In this document: positions 1 to 7,863 of the stretch, in pieces
How the letters are laid out: each line of letters opens with the position of its first letter
Position numbering within the stretch: position 1 is the stretch's first letter
Source of the DNA: Pseudomonadota bacterium
Lineage (GTDB): Bacteria; Pseudomonadota; Gammaproteobacteria; Burkholderiales; Burkholderiaceae_B
NCBI GenBank assembly: GCA_023427945.1
Contig: JAEYZR010000010.1
Location: forward strand, 1-23,910
Reading direction: 5' to 3'
DNA length: 23,910 nucleotides
Position numbers and translations under genes: made by a program
Notes under the pieces: generated by a model
Database searches by the model: none
Told to the model about the DNA's origin: nothing
What the model saw: the letters and a program-made list of their open reading frames with translations, nothing else

Positions 1-311
1 ATCAGGGGGCCGACATCACCACGGTCGAGGGGCTGGGTACACCCCAGGCCATGCACCCGCTGCAGGCTGCTTTCGTCAAGCATGACGGTTTTCAGTGCGG
101 CTACTGTACGCCCGGGCAGATCTGCTCTGCGGTCGGTGCGCTGGATGAGATCGAACGCGGCGTGCCCAGCCACGTCAGCGCGGACATCACCGCCCGGCCG
201 CTGCTCAGTGCCGACGAGATCCGCGAACGCATGAGCGGCAACCTGTGCCGCTGCGGCGCCTACTCCAATATCGTCGACGCGGTCACCGAAGTGGCGGGAG
301 GTCAGGCATGA
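1..311 (+). CDS. paoA: Aldehyde oxidoreductase iron-sulfur subunit (PaoA/YagT type), 3' part only
   Basis: This is the C-terminal part of the [2Fe-2S] subunit of a xanthine-oxidase-family molybdenum hydroxylase. The gene begins outside the window, and the open frame enters at base 3. The visible 102 or so residues hold the second [2Fe-2S] cluster domain, with CGYCTPGQ followed by NLCRCGAY, the usual CxxC plus CxC ligand pattern of the family. The cluster passes electrons from the molybdenum centre to the FAD subunit. The stop TGA overlaps the ATG of the next gene (ATGA at 308-311), so the two are translationally coupled. The E. coli PaoA protein carries a Tat signal at its N-terminus and works in the periplasm; whether this one does cannot be seen. 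The PaoA assignment rests mainly on the two following genes. Confidence 0.85.
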   Translation, partial: QGADITTVEGLGTPQAMHPLQAAFVKHDGFQCGYCTPGQICSAVGALDEIERGVPSHVSADITARPLLSADEIRERMSGNLCRCGAYSNIVDAVTEVAGGQA

Positions 312-1261
312 GGCCATTCACCTACCAGCGAGCCGCCACGCCAGCCGAGGCCGCTCGCATTGCCGCCCAGACCCAGGGTTCGCGTTTCATCGCCGGGGGC
401 ACCAATCTGATCGATCTGATGAAACTGGAGGTGGAGACACCGACGCATCTGATCGACGTCAATGGCCTGGGCCTGGACCAGATCGAAGCGACCGAAGACG
501 GGGGACTGCGTATCGGCAGTCTGGTGCGCAACACCGAACTGGCTGCCGACGAACGGGTGCGCCGCGACTATGCGGTGCTGTCGCGCGCCATTCTGGCCGG
601 TGCATCCGGACAGATCCGCAACCAGGCCACCACGGGGGGCAACCTGCTGCAGCGCACCCGTTGCCCTTATTTCTACGACACCAACCAACCCTGCAACAAA
701 CGCATGGCCGGCAGCGGCTGTTCGGCCATAGGCGGGGTGACGCGCCAGATGGCGGTACTGGGAACCAGCGATGCCTGTATCGCCACCCATCCGAGCGACA
801 TGGCCGTTGCCATGCGGGTGCTGGATGCGAGCGTCGAAACCGTGGATGCGAAGGGCACCATGCGCCACATTCCCATCGCCGACTTCTATCGCCTGCCCGG
901 CAACACGCCCGAGATCGAGAACACGCTGCAGGCAGGCGAGTTCATCACGTCCGTCACCTTGCCCAGGCCGCGTGGTGGCGAGCACATCTACCGCAAGGTG
1001 CGCGACCGGTCGTCCTACGCCTTTGCGCTGGTGTCGGTGGCAGCAGTGGTTCAGCCCGATGGCAGTGCGCGGGTCGCGCTGGGCGGTGTGGCGCATCGCC
1101 CCTGGCGCAGCGAAGCGGCCGAGGCCGCGTCCGATGCGGGGCGTGATCGAGGCAAGTTGAGCGACGCACTGCTGGCCGATGCCCGCACGACACCGGAAAA
1201 CGCATTCAAAGTGACGCTCGTGCGGCGCATGTTGGGTGCCTTGACACCAAAGAGGGCCTGA
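308..1261 (+). CDS. paoB: Aldehyde oxidoreductase FAD-binding subunit with extra [4Fe-4S] cluster (PaoB/YagS type)
   Basis: A 317-residue FAD subunit of a molybdenum-containing aldehyde dehydrogenase, almost exactly the length of E. coli PaoB (318). The FAD-binding loop is visible near residues 30-40 (FIAGGTNLIDL), and TTGGNLLQRTRC lies around residue 110-119. Cysteines 119, 129 and 138, probably with Cys157 in SDACIATHPSD, match the additional [4Fe-4S] insertion that sets the PaoB/YagS group apart from ordinary xanthine dehydrogenase FAD subunits. It carries electrons from the [2Fe-2S] subunit to the acceptor. The start at 308 is chosen because it gives the family's normal N-terminus (MRPFTYQRA) and overlaps the paoA stop; an earlier in-frame ATG at 245 lies inside paoA and would add 21 unrelated residues. 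paoC follows after 4 bases. Confidence 0.92.
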   Translation: MRPFTYQRAATPAEAARIAAQTQGSRFIAGGTNLIDLMKLEVETPTHLIDVNGLGLDQIEATEDGGLRIGSLVRNTELAADERVRRDYAVLSRAILAGASGQIRNQATTGGNLLQRTRCPYFYDTNQPCNKRMAGSGCSAIGGVTRQMAVLGTSDACIATHPSDMAVAMRVLDASVETVDAKGTMRHIPIADFYRLPGNTPEIENTLQAGEFITSVTLPRPRGGEHIYRKVRDRSSYAFALVSVAAVVQPDGSARVALGGVAHRPWRSEAAEAASDAGRDRGKLSDALLADARTTPENAFKVTLVRRMLGALTPKRA

Positions 1262-1265
1262 CACC

Positions 1266-3473
1266 ATGAAATTCACCGAACCCGCCCAAACCAATCCGAT
1301 CGACCAGTTGAAGGTGGTCGGGCACGCCATCGACCGGATAGAGGGCCCACTGAAAGTCACCGGTCAGGCGCCTTATGCCTACGAGCACCATCACGAGACC
1401 GCCAGGCCCGCCTGCGGTTATGTGCTGGGTGCGGCCATCGCCAAGGGCCGCGTGACCGCCATGAATGTCGAAATCGCCCGACGGGCGCCGGGTGTGCTTG
1501 CCATCATCACCGCCGAGAACGCCGGCAAACTCGGCAAGGGCAAAAACAACACTGCCAGTCTTCTGGGCGGGCCGCAGATCGATCATTACCATCAGGCCAT
1601 TGCCCTGGTGGTGGCCGATACCCTGGAGCAGGCCCGGGCAGCGTCCAGGCTGATCCAGGTGAGCTACCACCGCAGCGACGGCGCCTACGATCTGGCGGCG
1701 GCGCGTGGCAGCGCCACCATCCCCAAAGGCGATGACAACGCCACCCGGGCGGGCGATTTCGAGGGTGCTTTCGCCGAGGCGCCCGTCACGCTGGATCAGA
1801 CCTACAGCACGCCTGACCAGGCCCATGCCATGATGGAGCCGCACGCCTCGATGGCCGCCTGGGACGGCGACTCGCTCACGCTGTGGACCTCGAACCAGAT
1901 GATTGCCTGGAGCCGCAAGGATCTCGCCAGGACGCTGGACATCCCCGTCGACCGGGTGCGCCTGATCTCCCCCTATATCGGCGGGGGATTCGGCGGCAAA
2001 CTGTTCCTGCGCGCTGAGGCCCTGCTGGCCGCATTGGGCGCACGTGCCATCGGGCGGCCCGTGAAGGTGGCGCTGACGCGCCCGATGATCTTCAACAACA
2101 CGACGCATCGGCCGGCCACCATCCAGCGCATCCGTATCGGGGCCACCGCGCAAGGCAAGATCACCGCCATCGGTCATGAAAGCTGGTCGGGCGATCTGCC
2201 CGGCGGGCAGCCTGAAACCGCCACACAGCAGACCCGCCTTCTGTACGCAGGCGCCAATCGCATGACGGCATTGCGGCTTGCCGTATTGGACCTTCCCGAG
2301 GGCAATGCTATGCGCGCGCCCGGCGAAGCGCCGGGGCTGATGGCCCTTGAAATAGCCATCGATGAAATGGCGCAGAAACTCAATCTCGATCCCATCGAGT
2401 TCCGTGTCATGAACGATACCCAGGTCGACCCGGAAAACCCTTCCCGACCCTTTTCGCAACGGCGTCTGGTCGATTGCCTGCGCCTGGGCGCGGAGAAGTT
2501 CGGGTGGCAGGATCGTCCTGCCCACCCAGGCGCACGTCGCGATGGCCGGTGGCTGATCGGCATGGGTGTGGCGGCTGCTTTCCGCAACAACCTGGTGACC
2601 AAGTCCGCGGCCCGGGTGCGCCTGGACCGCGAGGGCCGCGTGCAGGTGGAAACGGACATGACCGACATCGGCACCGGCACCTACACCATCATTGCCCAGA
2701 CTGCCGCCGAAATGATGGGCGTGTCCGTGGACCAGGTGGACGTGCATCTGGGCGACTCGTCCTTTCCGGTATCCGCCGGGTCGGGTGGGCAGTGGGGCGC
2801 GAACTGTTCGACCTCGGGCGTGTATGCCGCATGTGTGAAATTGCGGGAAGCGGTGGCGCAACGATTGGGCATGTCGCCCGAAGGTCTGCAATTTACCGAC
2901 TCAACCGTACGCGATGCGTCGGGCCGCACCGCGGCCTTGCGTGATGCGGTCGCGCAGGGCGAGCTGGTGGCTGAAGACCAGGTGGAATTCGACGGACTCG
3001 ACAAGACATTCCAGCAGTCGACGTTTGGTGCGCATTTCGTAGAAGTCGGTGTCGACGAGGTGACCGGCGAGACGCGTGTGCGGCGCATGCTGGCCGTGTG
3101 CGCTGCCGGCCGGATTCTCAATCCCAAGACCGCACGCAGTCAGGTGATCGGCGCCATGACGATGGGCGTGGGTGCCGCGCTGATGGAAGACCTGGCCATC
3201 GACCACCGCGCCGGTTACTTCGTCAATCATGACCTGGCTGGCTACGAGGTGCCTGTGCACGCGGATATCCCGCATCAGGACGTGATCTTTCTGGATGAGA
3301 CCGATCCGATATCGTCGCCCATGAAGGCCAAGGGAGTGGGCGAGTTGGGCATCTGCGGCGTGAGTGCTGCCCTGGCCAACGCCATCCACAATGCGACAGG
3401 TGTGCGCGTGCGCGATTACCCCGTCACGCTGGACAAGCTGCTCGCAGACATGCCGGATGTCGTGGCGGCGTAG
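1266..3473 (+). CDS. paoC: Aldehyde oxidoreductase molybdenum-binding subunit (PaoC/YagR type)
   Basis: A 735-residue large subunit of the xanthine oxidase family, close to E. coli PaoC (732). It binds the molybdenum cofactor and oxidises aldehydes, in E. coli a broad range including aromatic ones, to carboxylic acids. Visible motifs include the cofactor-binding IGGGFGGKLFLRAEAL around residue 238, the NAMRAPGEAPG segment near residue 346, and KGVGELGICG near the C-terminus. Glu693 of that last motif falls where PaoC has its catalytic base Glu692. The start has a purine-rich site (AGAGGG) just upstream, 4 bases after the paoB stop. E. coli needs the maturation factor PaoD (XdhC type) to insert the cofactor; no such gene follows here, so it must lie elsewhere or upstream. 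The true substrate cannot be read from the sequence. Confidence 0.93.
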   Translation: MKFTEPAQTNPIDQLKVVGHAIDRIEGPLKVTGQAPYAYEHHHETARPACGYVLGAAIAKGRVTAMNVEIARRAPGVLAIITAENAGKLGKGKNNTASLLGGPQIDHYHQAIALVVADTLEQARAASRLIQVSYHRSDGAYDLAAARGSATIPKGDDNATRAGDFEGAFAEAPVTLDQTYSTPDQAHAMMEPHASMAAWDGDSLTLWTSNQMIAWSRKDLARTLDIPVDRVRLISPYIGGGFGGKLFLRAEALLAALGARAIGRPVKVALTRPMIFNNTTHRPATIQRIRIGATAQGKITAIGHESWSGDLPGGQPETATQQTRLLYAGANRMTALRLAVLDLPEGNAMRAPGEAPGLMALEIAIDEMAQKLNLDPIEFRVMNDTQVDPENPSRPFSQRRLVDCLRLGAEKFGWQDRPAHPGARRDGRWLIGMGVAAAFRNNLVTKSAARVRLDREGRVQVETDMTDIGTGTYTIIAQTAAEMMGVSVDQVDVHLGDSSFPVSAGSGGQWGANCSTSGVYAACVKLREAVAQRLGMSPEGLQFTDSTVRDASGRTAALRDAVAQGELVAEDQVEFDGLDKTFQQSTFGAHFVEVGVDEVTGETRVRRMLAVCAAGRILNPKTARSQVIGAMTMGVGAALMEDLAIDHRAGYFVNHDLAGYEVPVHADIPHQDVIFLDETDPISSPMKAKGVGELGICGVSAALANAIHNATGVRVRDYPVTLDKLLADMPDVVAA

Positions 3474-3532
3474 TGCACATGCCTGACCGGGGCAGCTTGG
3501 TGCACGTGCCCGATTGGGGCTGCTCGCAGCCC
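3473..3532. repeat. 27-bp imperfect direct repeat followed by a hairpin, between convergent genes
   Basis: Directly at the paoC stop codon, two 27-bp units lie head to tail (3473-3499 and 3500-3526), each starting GTGCAC and agreeing at about 21 of 27 positions. The second unit runs into a perfect 6-bp hairpin, GGGCTG-CTCG-CAGCCC (3517-3532). The site sits between paoC (+) and the membrane protein gene (-), so the hairpin may help end transcription from either side, but no T-run follows it on either strand. Confidence 0.5.
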
Positions 3533-3554
3533 GGCGTGCCGGACCTGCACCCGG

Positions 3555-4034
3555 TCAGTGCGGCTTGCGGCGGTACAGCAGCGAGATCTTGGCGAACGCC
3601 ACCTGAAGCTCCTGCGTACTGCCCTGGAATACCAGGGGGCGGCCACGCCGGGTGAACACGATGAGCCGCTTGGATGAAAGCAGCGGGACGAATTTGGCGA
3701 ACTGGATTTCGCCCCAGTCGATCTCCCGGCGCATGATCCAGGTTTGCTGCAGGCCCCGTTCGGAGATCGTGGTGATGGATCGCTGCATGTAGAAAGCAAC
3801 GACCGCCAGACCGAAGAAACAGAACAGGACAATCAGTCCCATCGTCGTGAACGTGACGTCGCTGGACTGCATGCCCAGGGTGCGCACGATCTGCACGCCC
3901 ATCACGGCCACTACCAGCCAGGCAACGATCTTGACCCATCCAGGCCAGGCGGGGCCACTGATGGGCAGTGGGCCGATTTCGGCAACCAGGCGGGCGTGTT
4001 CTTCAGGGGAGGGGGCAGCAAAGGGTAGGGACAT
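3555..4034 (-). CDS. Membrane protein with two transmembrane helices and a PH-like C-terminal domain, function unknown
   Basis: I do not recognise a named family member. The 159-residue product has a soluble N-terminus, two hydrophobic helices (about residues 33-51 and 64-83) and a soluble C-terminal half of roughly 75 residues. That half starts TTISERGLQQTW and runs through IDWGEIQFAKF and KRLIVFTRRGRPLVF. Its alternating beta-strand look and the Ile-Asp-Trp-Gly-Glu-Ile step resemble the bacterial PH-like domains found behind two-helix membrane anchors (DUF304-like). The gene lies 28 bases downstream of mvaB on the same strand and is probably cotranscribed with it. No good Shine-Dalgarno sequence precedes the ATG, which would fit translation helped by the upstream gene. 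A role beyond the membrane cannot be inferred. Confidence 0.75.
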   Translation of the reverse strand: MSLPFAAPSPEEHARLVAEIGPLPISGPAWPGWVKIVAWLVVAVMGVQIVRTLGMQSSDVTFTTMGLIVLFCFFGLAVVAFYMQRSITTISERGLQQTWIMRREIDWGEIQFAKFVPLLSSKRLIVFTRRGRPLVFQGSTQELQVAFAKISLLYRRKPH

Positions 4035-4062
4035 GAGTAGGGGTTCTGTCTGTCGTCGATGA

Positions 4063-4968
4063 TCAGGCGGCGCGCTTGGCGGCTACGGCATTGCCCACGC
4101 GGCTGGACTTGCGCCCGAGCTGGCTGGCCATCCACAACCCGGTGTCCACTGTGGCGTCGAAATCCACACCCGTGTCGATGTCCAGTCCGCGCAGCATATA
4201 CAGCACATCTTCGGTGGCGACGTTGCCGGTGGCGCCTTTGGCATAGGGGCAGCCGCCCAGGCCAGCGACCGAGGTATGCACGATGCTGATGCCGCTTTGC
4301 AGCGCAGCCAGGATATTGGACAGCGCCTGGCCGTACGTGTCGTGAAAATGGGCGGAAATGTGGCGGGGGTCCACATGCTCGGTCACCGCAGCCATCACCC
4401 GCTGAACCTGCGCGGGAGTGCCCACGCCGATGGTGTCGGCCACATCGATCTCGTCACAGCCCAGGGACATGAACTTGCGCGCCACGTCCACCACTGCGTC
4501 GACAGGCACTTCGCCCTGATAGGGGCAGCCCAGCGCGCAACTGATGGCGCCACGCAGTCGCACACCGGCGTCACGCGCCGCACGCGCCACGGGCTCGAAA
4601 CGTTCGAGCGATTCGGCGATCGAGCAATTGATGTTGCGCTGTGAGAAGGCCTCGCTTGCCGCGCCGAAGATGACGACTTCATCGGCACCGGCGGCCATCG
4701 CGGCCTCGAAGCCTTTCATGTTGGGCACGAGTACCGAGTAGATCAATCCGGATTGCCGGGTGATGCCGGCCATCACCTGTGCACTGTCGGCCATCTGCGG
4801 CACCCACTTGGGCGAGACGAAGGAGGCCGCCTCGATGTTGGGAAAGCCTGCTGCGGTCAGACGGTCGACCAGTTCGATCTTGGTTTCCGTCGACACGATC
4901 TGCTTTTCGTTCTGCAGGCCATCGCGCGGCGACACCTCGACAATCTTGACGTAATCGGGCAGGTTCAT
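4063..4968 (-). CDS. mvaB: Hydroxymethylglutaryl-CoA lyase
   Basis: A 301-residue TIM-barrel lyase that cleaves 3-hydroxy-3-methylglutaryl-CoA to acetyl-CoA and acetoacetate, the last step of leucine breakdown. The length and motifs fit the family well: EVSPRDGLQNE with Arg15 and Asp16 (substrate and metal), AHFHDTYGQ with metal-binding His207 and His209, and the family signature VAGLGGCPYAKGATGNVA with catalytic Cys240 and metal ligand Asn249. A strong ribosome-binding site (GAGGAGA) lies just before the ATG. The gene is 42 bases downstream of dprA and 28 bases upstream of a membrane protein gene on the same strand. The leucine-degradation partners (isovaleryl-CoA dehydrogenase, methylcrotonyl-CoA carboxylase) are not in the window. 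The related homocitrate synthase/isopropylmalate synthase group is excluded by the GGCPYAKGA signature. Confidence 0.94.
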   Translation of the reverse strand: MNLPDYVKIVEVSPRDGLQNEKQIVSTETKIELVDRLTAAGFPNIEAASFVSPKWVPQMADSAQVMAGITRQSGLIYSVLVPNMKGFEAAMAAGADEVVIFGAASEAFSQRNINCSIAESLERFEPVARAARDAGVRLRGAISCALGCPYQGEVPVDAVVDVARKFMSLGCDEIDVADTIGVGTPAQVQRVMAAVTEHVDPRHISAHFHDTYGQALSNILAALQSGISIVHTSVAGLGGCPYAKGATGNVATEDVLYMLRGLDIDTGVDFDATVDTGLWMASQLGRKSSRVGNAVAAKRAA

Positions 4969-5010
4969 GCTGTCTCCTCATGGCTGTTCGCTTGCGCTGT
5001 ATCCCGCATA

Positions 5011-6174
5011 TTAGCGCTGGACGCGCTGATAGCGCCCATCTGCGAGCCGCACGACCGTGCCCGCCAGTTCCAGCGCCAGCAGTTGACTGGCCAGTTCGGC
5101 ACCGTCCTGGCCGGTGTGCGCCATCAGTGCGTCCAGCCCTATGGCGTCATAGCCCATGCAGGCCTGAAGGGCAAAGGCGGTTCTGGTCGGCAGGGCCGCA
5201 CCCGATGCGTCGGAACGATCCCGGCCCTGATCGCAGGCGAGATCCGCAACGGCCTGGCATACGCCGGAGGACGGCCCGGGATAGGCTTCGAACTCGTTCA
5301 GAATGTCTTCGGCGGTCTCGGTCAGCTTGGCCCCCTGGCGGATCAGTTCGTGGCAGCCCCGCGCAAGCGGGGCGTGAATCGAGCCGGGCAGGGCAAAGAC
5401 ATCGCGGCCGGTATCGTTGCCCAGGCGTGCCGTGATCAGCGATCCGCTTTTGGCTGCGGCCTCGACCACCAGGATGCCTTTGGCGAGTCCGGCCACGATC
5501 CGATTGCGCATCGGGAAATGATGAGGCCGCGCAGGCATGTCCAGCGGCAGTTCTGACACCAGCGCGCCCTGCTGGCGAATGCGTTCGGCCAGCGCGGCAT
5601 GTGCCCGCGGATAGACGCGGTTCAGGCCTGTGCCGGTCACGGCAATCGTGCCAGCCCCCGTCGGCCCTGCCGCCAGCGCGCCCTCGTGCGCGGCGGCATC
5701 GATGCCCATTGCCATGCCGCTGATGATGTTCAGGCCCTGCCGGGCCAGGGCACATGCAAAGGTGCGCGCGTTTTCACGCCCCTGGATGGTGGCCCGCCTG
5801 GCCCCCACAATGGCGATGCCGGGGTGCTTCAGGCAGCCCATCTGCCCGTCGACATACAGCAGCAGAGGCGCATCGCCGATGGTCAACAGGTGGGCGGGAT
5901 AATCCGGCGCCGAGACCGGCAGGATGGTGTGCCCCGGCCGGGCGCACCACTCCAGCGCCTGTGCGATGCGCGTTGCAATGAGGTTTTCGGCCGGCCGTGC
6001 CATGCGTTGCGCCAGGTCAGGCGCCACATGGCGAGCCAGCTCCGGCCAGCGACTGGCAAAAATGCGCTCAGGCCCGCCGATGTGGCGCAGCAGGCGCAGG
6101 CCGGAGGTGCCGGAGACTTCGAGCGACAGGCGCAGCCACGCGGCGAGGTCGTCGCAGGGGGCATTCTGGGGCAT
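5011..6174 (-). CDS. dprA: DNA-processing protein DprA
   Basis: DprA binds incoming single-stranded DNA in the cytoplasm during natural transformation and loads RecA on it. The 387-residue protein shows a SAM-like helical N-terminus (about residues 10-60) and a Rossmann-fold core from about residue 118. The core carries IVGARRAT (122-129), SGMAMGIDAAAH (152-163), FPMRNRIVAGL (220-230) and AKSGSLITA (241-249). A winged-helix C-terminal domain covers about residues 325-385. The ATG at 6174 is preferred because the family N-terminus fits from there; the open frame extends 36 residues further upstream to 6282 without recognisable homology. The gene is divergent from def and may lead a minus-strand transcript with mvaB. 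The ComF homologue at the right end of the window is another competence-type gene, but it is 17 kb away. Confidence 0.93.
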   Translation of the reverse strand: MPQNAPCDDLAAWLRLSLEVSGTSGLRLLRHIGGPERIFASRWPELARHVAPDLAQRMARPAENLIATRIAQALEWCARPGHTILPVSAPDYPAHLLTIGDAPLLLYVDGQMGCLKHPGIAIVGARRATIQGRENARTFACALARQGLNIISGMAMGIDAAAHEGALAAGPTGAGTIAVTGTGLNRVYPRAHAALAERIRQQGALVSELPLDMPARPHHFPMRNRIVAGLAKGILVVEAAAKSGSLITARLGNDTGRDVFALPGSIHAPLARGCHELIRQGAKLTETAEDILNEFEAYPGPSSGVCQAVADLACDQGRDRSDASGAALPTRTAFALQACMGYDAIGLDALMAHTGQDGAELASQLLALELAGTVVRLADGRYQRVQR

Positions 6175-6244
6175 GGTGGAGGCTGTCCGGTGACTGAAAA
6201 CCAGCAGTGTGCGCGCCCGACCTGCCCCGTGGCGCTCGAGCGTG

Positions 6245-6300
6245 ACAAGTCTGTCCCTATTAGAAATCGGGCCTGGATTCAACTATCATGAATCCTTTGA
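6245..6300. promoter_or_regulatory. Divergent promoter region between dprA and def
   Basis: The 190-base gap between the dprA and def starts must hold promoters for both directions. For def, TATCAT (6284-6289) lies 18 bases after TTAGAA (6260-6265), a fair sigma-70-like pair. For dprA, the reverse strand carries TAATAG in the same small AT-rich patch but has no convincing -35 partner. These are readings by eye only. Confidence 0.3.
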
Positions 6301-6364
6301 CGACTGTCCTGACCAGAAACCGCATGGGTGCGGCCAGGGGCAGTACGAATTTGCGGTGCCCGCC

Positions 6365-6877
6365 ATGTCACTTTTACCCATCCTCCAGTATCCCGATCCA
6401 CGCCTGCACAAGGTCGCCAAGCCTGTCGCCGTCATCGACGACCGTATTCGCCAGTTGGTGCGCGACATGGCGCAAACCATGTATGACGCTCCCGGCATCG
6501 GCTTGGCCGCTACGCAGGTCGATGTGCACGAACGGGTGGTGGTGATCGATGTCTCTGAAGACGGCAAGAAGCTCCAGGTGTTCATCAACCCCGAAATCGT
6601 CTGGTCTTCCGAGGAGTGCAAGACCTACGAGGAAGGCTGCCTGTCCGTTCCTGGCGTCTACGACGAGGTCGAACGTCCGGCCAGCGTGAAAGTCCGCGCG
6701 CTCGATGAAAACGGCAAGCCGTTCGAGATCGACGCCGATGGCTTGCTGGCCGTATGCATCCAGCACGAAATCGATCATCTGAATGGCAAGGTGTTCGTGG
6801 AATATCTGTCGCGCCTGAAACAGGATCGCATTCGCACCAAGATCAAGAAAGCCGAGCGCGACGCGCTGCGTGCCTGA
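6365..6877 (+). CDS. def: Peptide deformylase
   Basis: This cytoplasmic metalloenzyme removes the formyl group from the N-terminal methionine of new proteins. The 170-residue product has all three family motifs: GIGLAATQ with Gln51 (44-51), EGCLS with metal ligand Cys92 (90-94), and HEIDH with metal ligands His134 and His138 and catalytic Glu135. Its length is the usual one for type I bacterial enzymes, with a basic C-terminal helix. The open frame reaches back to 6209, but the family N-terminus (MSLLPILQYPDPRL) starts at 6365, so that ATG is chosen. fmt follows after 13 bases, forming the classic def-fmt pair that removes and adds the initiator formyl group. Confidence 0.97.
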   Translation: MSLLPILQYPDPRLHKVAKPVAVIDDRIRQLVRDMAQTMYDAPGIGLAATQVDVHERVVVIDVSEDGKKLQVFINPEIVWSSEECKTYEEGCLSVPGVYDEVERPASVKVRALDENGKPFEIDADGLLAVCIQHEIDHLNGKVFVEYLSRLKQDRIRTKIKKAERDALRA

Positions 6878-6890
6878 GGCGGCCATTTCG

Positions 6891-7847
6891 ATGCGTGTTG
6901 TCTTTGCAGGTACCCCGGTATTCGCGGCCCTGGCGCTTCAGGCCATTCTGGATGCCGGCCACGACGTCCCCCTGGTATTGACCCAGCCTGACCGCCCCTC
7001 CGGGCGGGGCATGAAACTCACCCCCAGTCCCGTCAAGCAGGCCGCTCTGGATGCCGGCATTGCCGTCGCGCAGCCGCGCAGCCTGCGACTGGATGGCAAG
7101 TACCCCGACGATGCTCAGCTTGCCAGGCAGGCGCTGGTCGACGTGCAGGCCGATGTCATGGTGGTGGCCGCCTACGGGTTGATTCTGCCCGCCTGGACGC
7201 TTGCCACGCCCACGCATGGCTGCCTGAACATCCACGCCAGCCTGCTGCCTCGCTGGCGTGGCGCCGCGCCCATCCAGCGTGCGATCGAGGCCGGTGATGC
7301 CTTGACGGGTGTGACCATTATGCAGATGGACGAGGGCCTGGATACGGGCGACATGCTGTTGCGTGTCGAAGTGCCCATCCTGCCCACGCACAACGCTGCG
7401 CAACTGCACGACGCGCTGGCGCAGGCCGGCGGGCAGAGCATCGTTCAGGCGCTGGCTGCCCTCCAACAAGGTGCCTTGCATCCGCAAAAGCAGCCTGAAG
7501 ACGGCGTCACCTATGCCGCCAAGCTGGACCGGGCAGAAAGCCCCCTGGATTTTTCCCTGCCGGCGCAGGTGCTGGAGCGGCGCATTCGTGCATTCGATCC
7601 CGTGCCGGGGGCAACGGCACGCCTGCCGGGGCTGGCCGAACCCGTGAAGGTCTGGCGTGCCCTGGCCCTTACCGACGACATCTCGCGTGCGGCGGCGGCA
7701 GGCAAGGCACCGGGCGAAGTGGTGCGCAGTTCGCCCGAAGGCATCGAACTGGCCGCTGCCGATGGTGTGTTGAAGCTGCTGGAATTGCAGCGCCCTGGCG
7801 CGCGCCGCCAGAGCGTGGATGTCTTCGTGCGAAGCTGGCAGGCCTGA
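6891..7847 (+). CDS. fmt: Methionyl-tRNA formyltransferase
   Basis: The enzyme transfers a formyl group from 10-formyltetrahydrofolate to methionyl-initiator tRNA in the cytoplasm. The 318-residue protein has the expected two-domain form. The N-terminal Rossmann domain starts MRVVFAGTPVFA and contains the folate-site signature NIHASLLPRWRGAAPIQRAI, with catalytic Asn113 and His115 and with Asp151 further on; these match Asn106, His108 and Asp144 of E. coli Fmt. The C-terminal OB-type domain begins around residue 210. The ATG at 6891 gives the correct family start; an upstream in-frame ATG at 6870 would overlap the def stop and add seven residues with no family support. The gene is convergent with the HAD phosphatase gene, with only 16 bases between them. 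Confidence 0.97.
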   Translation: MRVVFAGTPVFAALALQAILDAGHDVPLVLTQPDRPSGRGMKLTPSPVKQAALDAGIAVAQPRSLRLDGKYPDDAQLARQALVDVQADVMVVAAYGLILPAWTLATPTHGCLNIHASLLPRWRGAAPIQRAIEAGDALTGVTIMQMDEGLDTGDMLLRVEVPILPTHNAAQLHDALAQAGGQSIVQALAALQQGALHPQKQPEDGVTYAAKLDRAESPLDFSLPAQVLERRIRAFDPVPGATARLPGLAEPVKVWRALALTDDISRAAAAGKAPGEVVRSSPEGIELAAADGVLKLLELQRPGARRQSVDVFVRSWQA

Positions 7848-7863
7848 GGCGCTCGCCAGCCAA

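Noticed and set aside
1206..2891. A 561-codon minus-strand open frame opposite paoC
   Set aside because: A typical antisense shadow in GC-rich DNA: rich in His, Gly and Arg and without motifs, while the paoC frame is fully explained by a known family.
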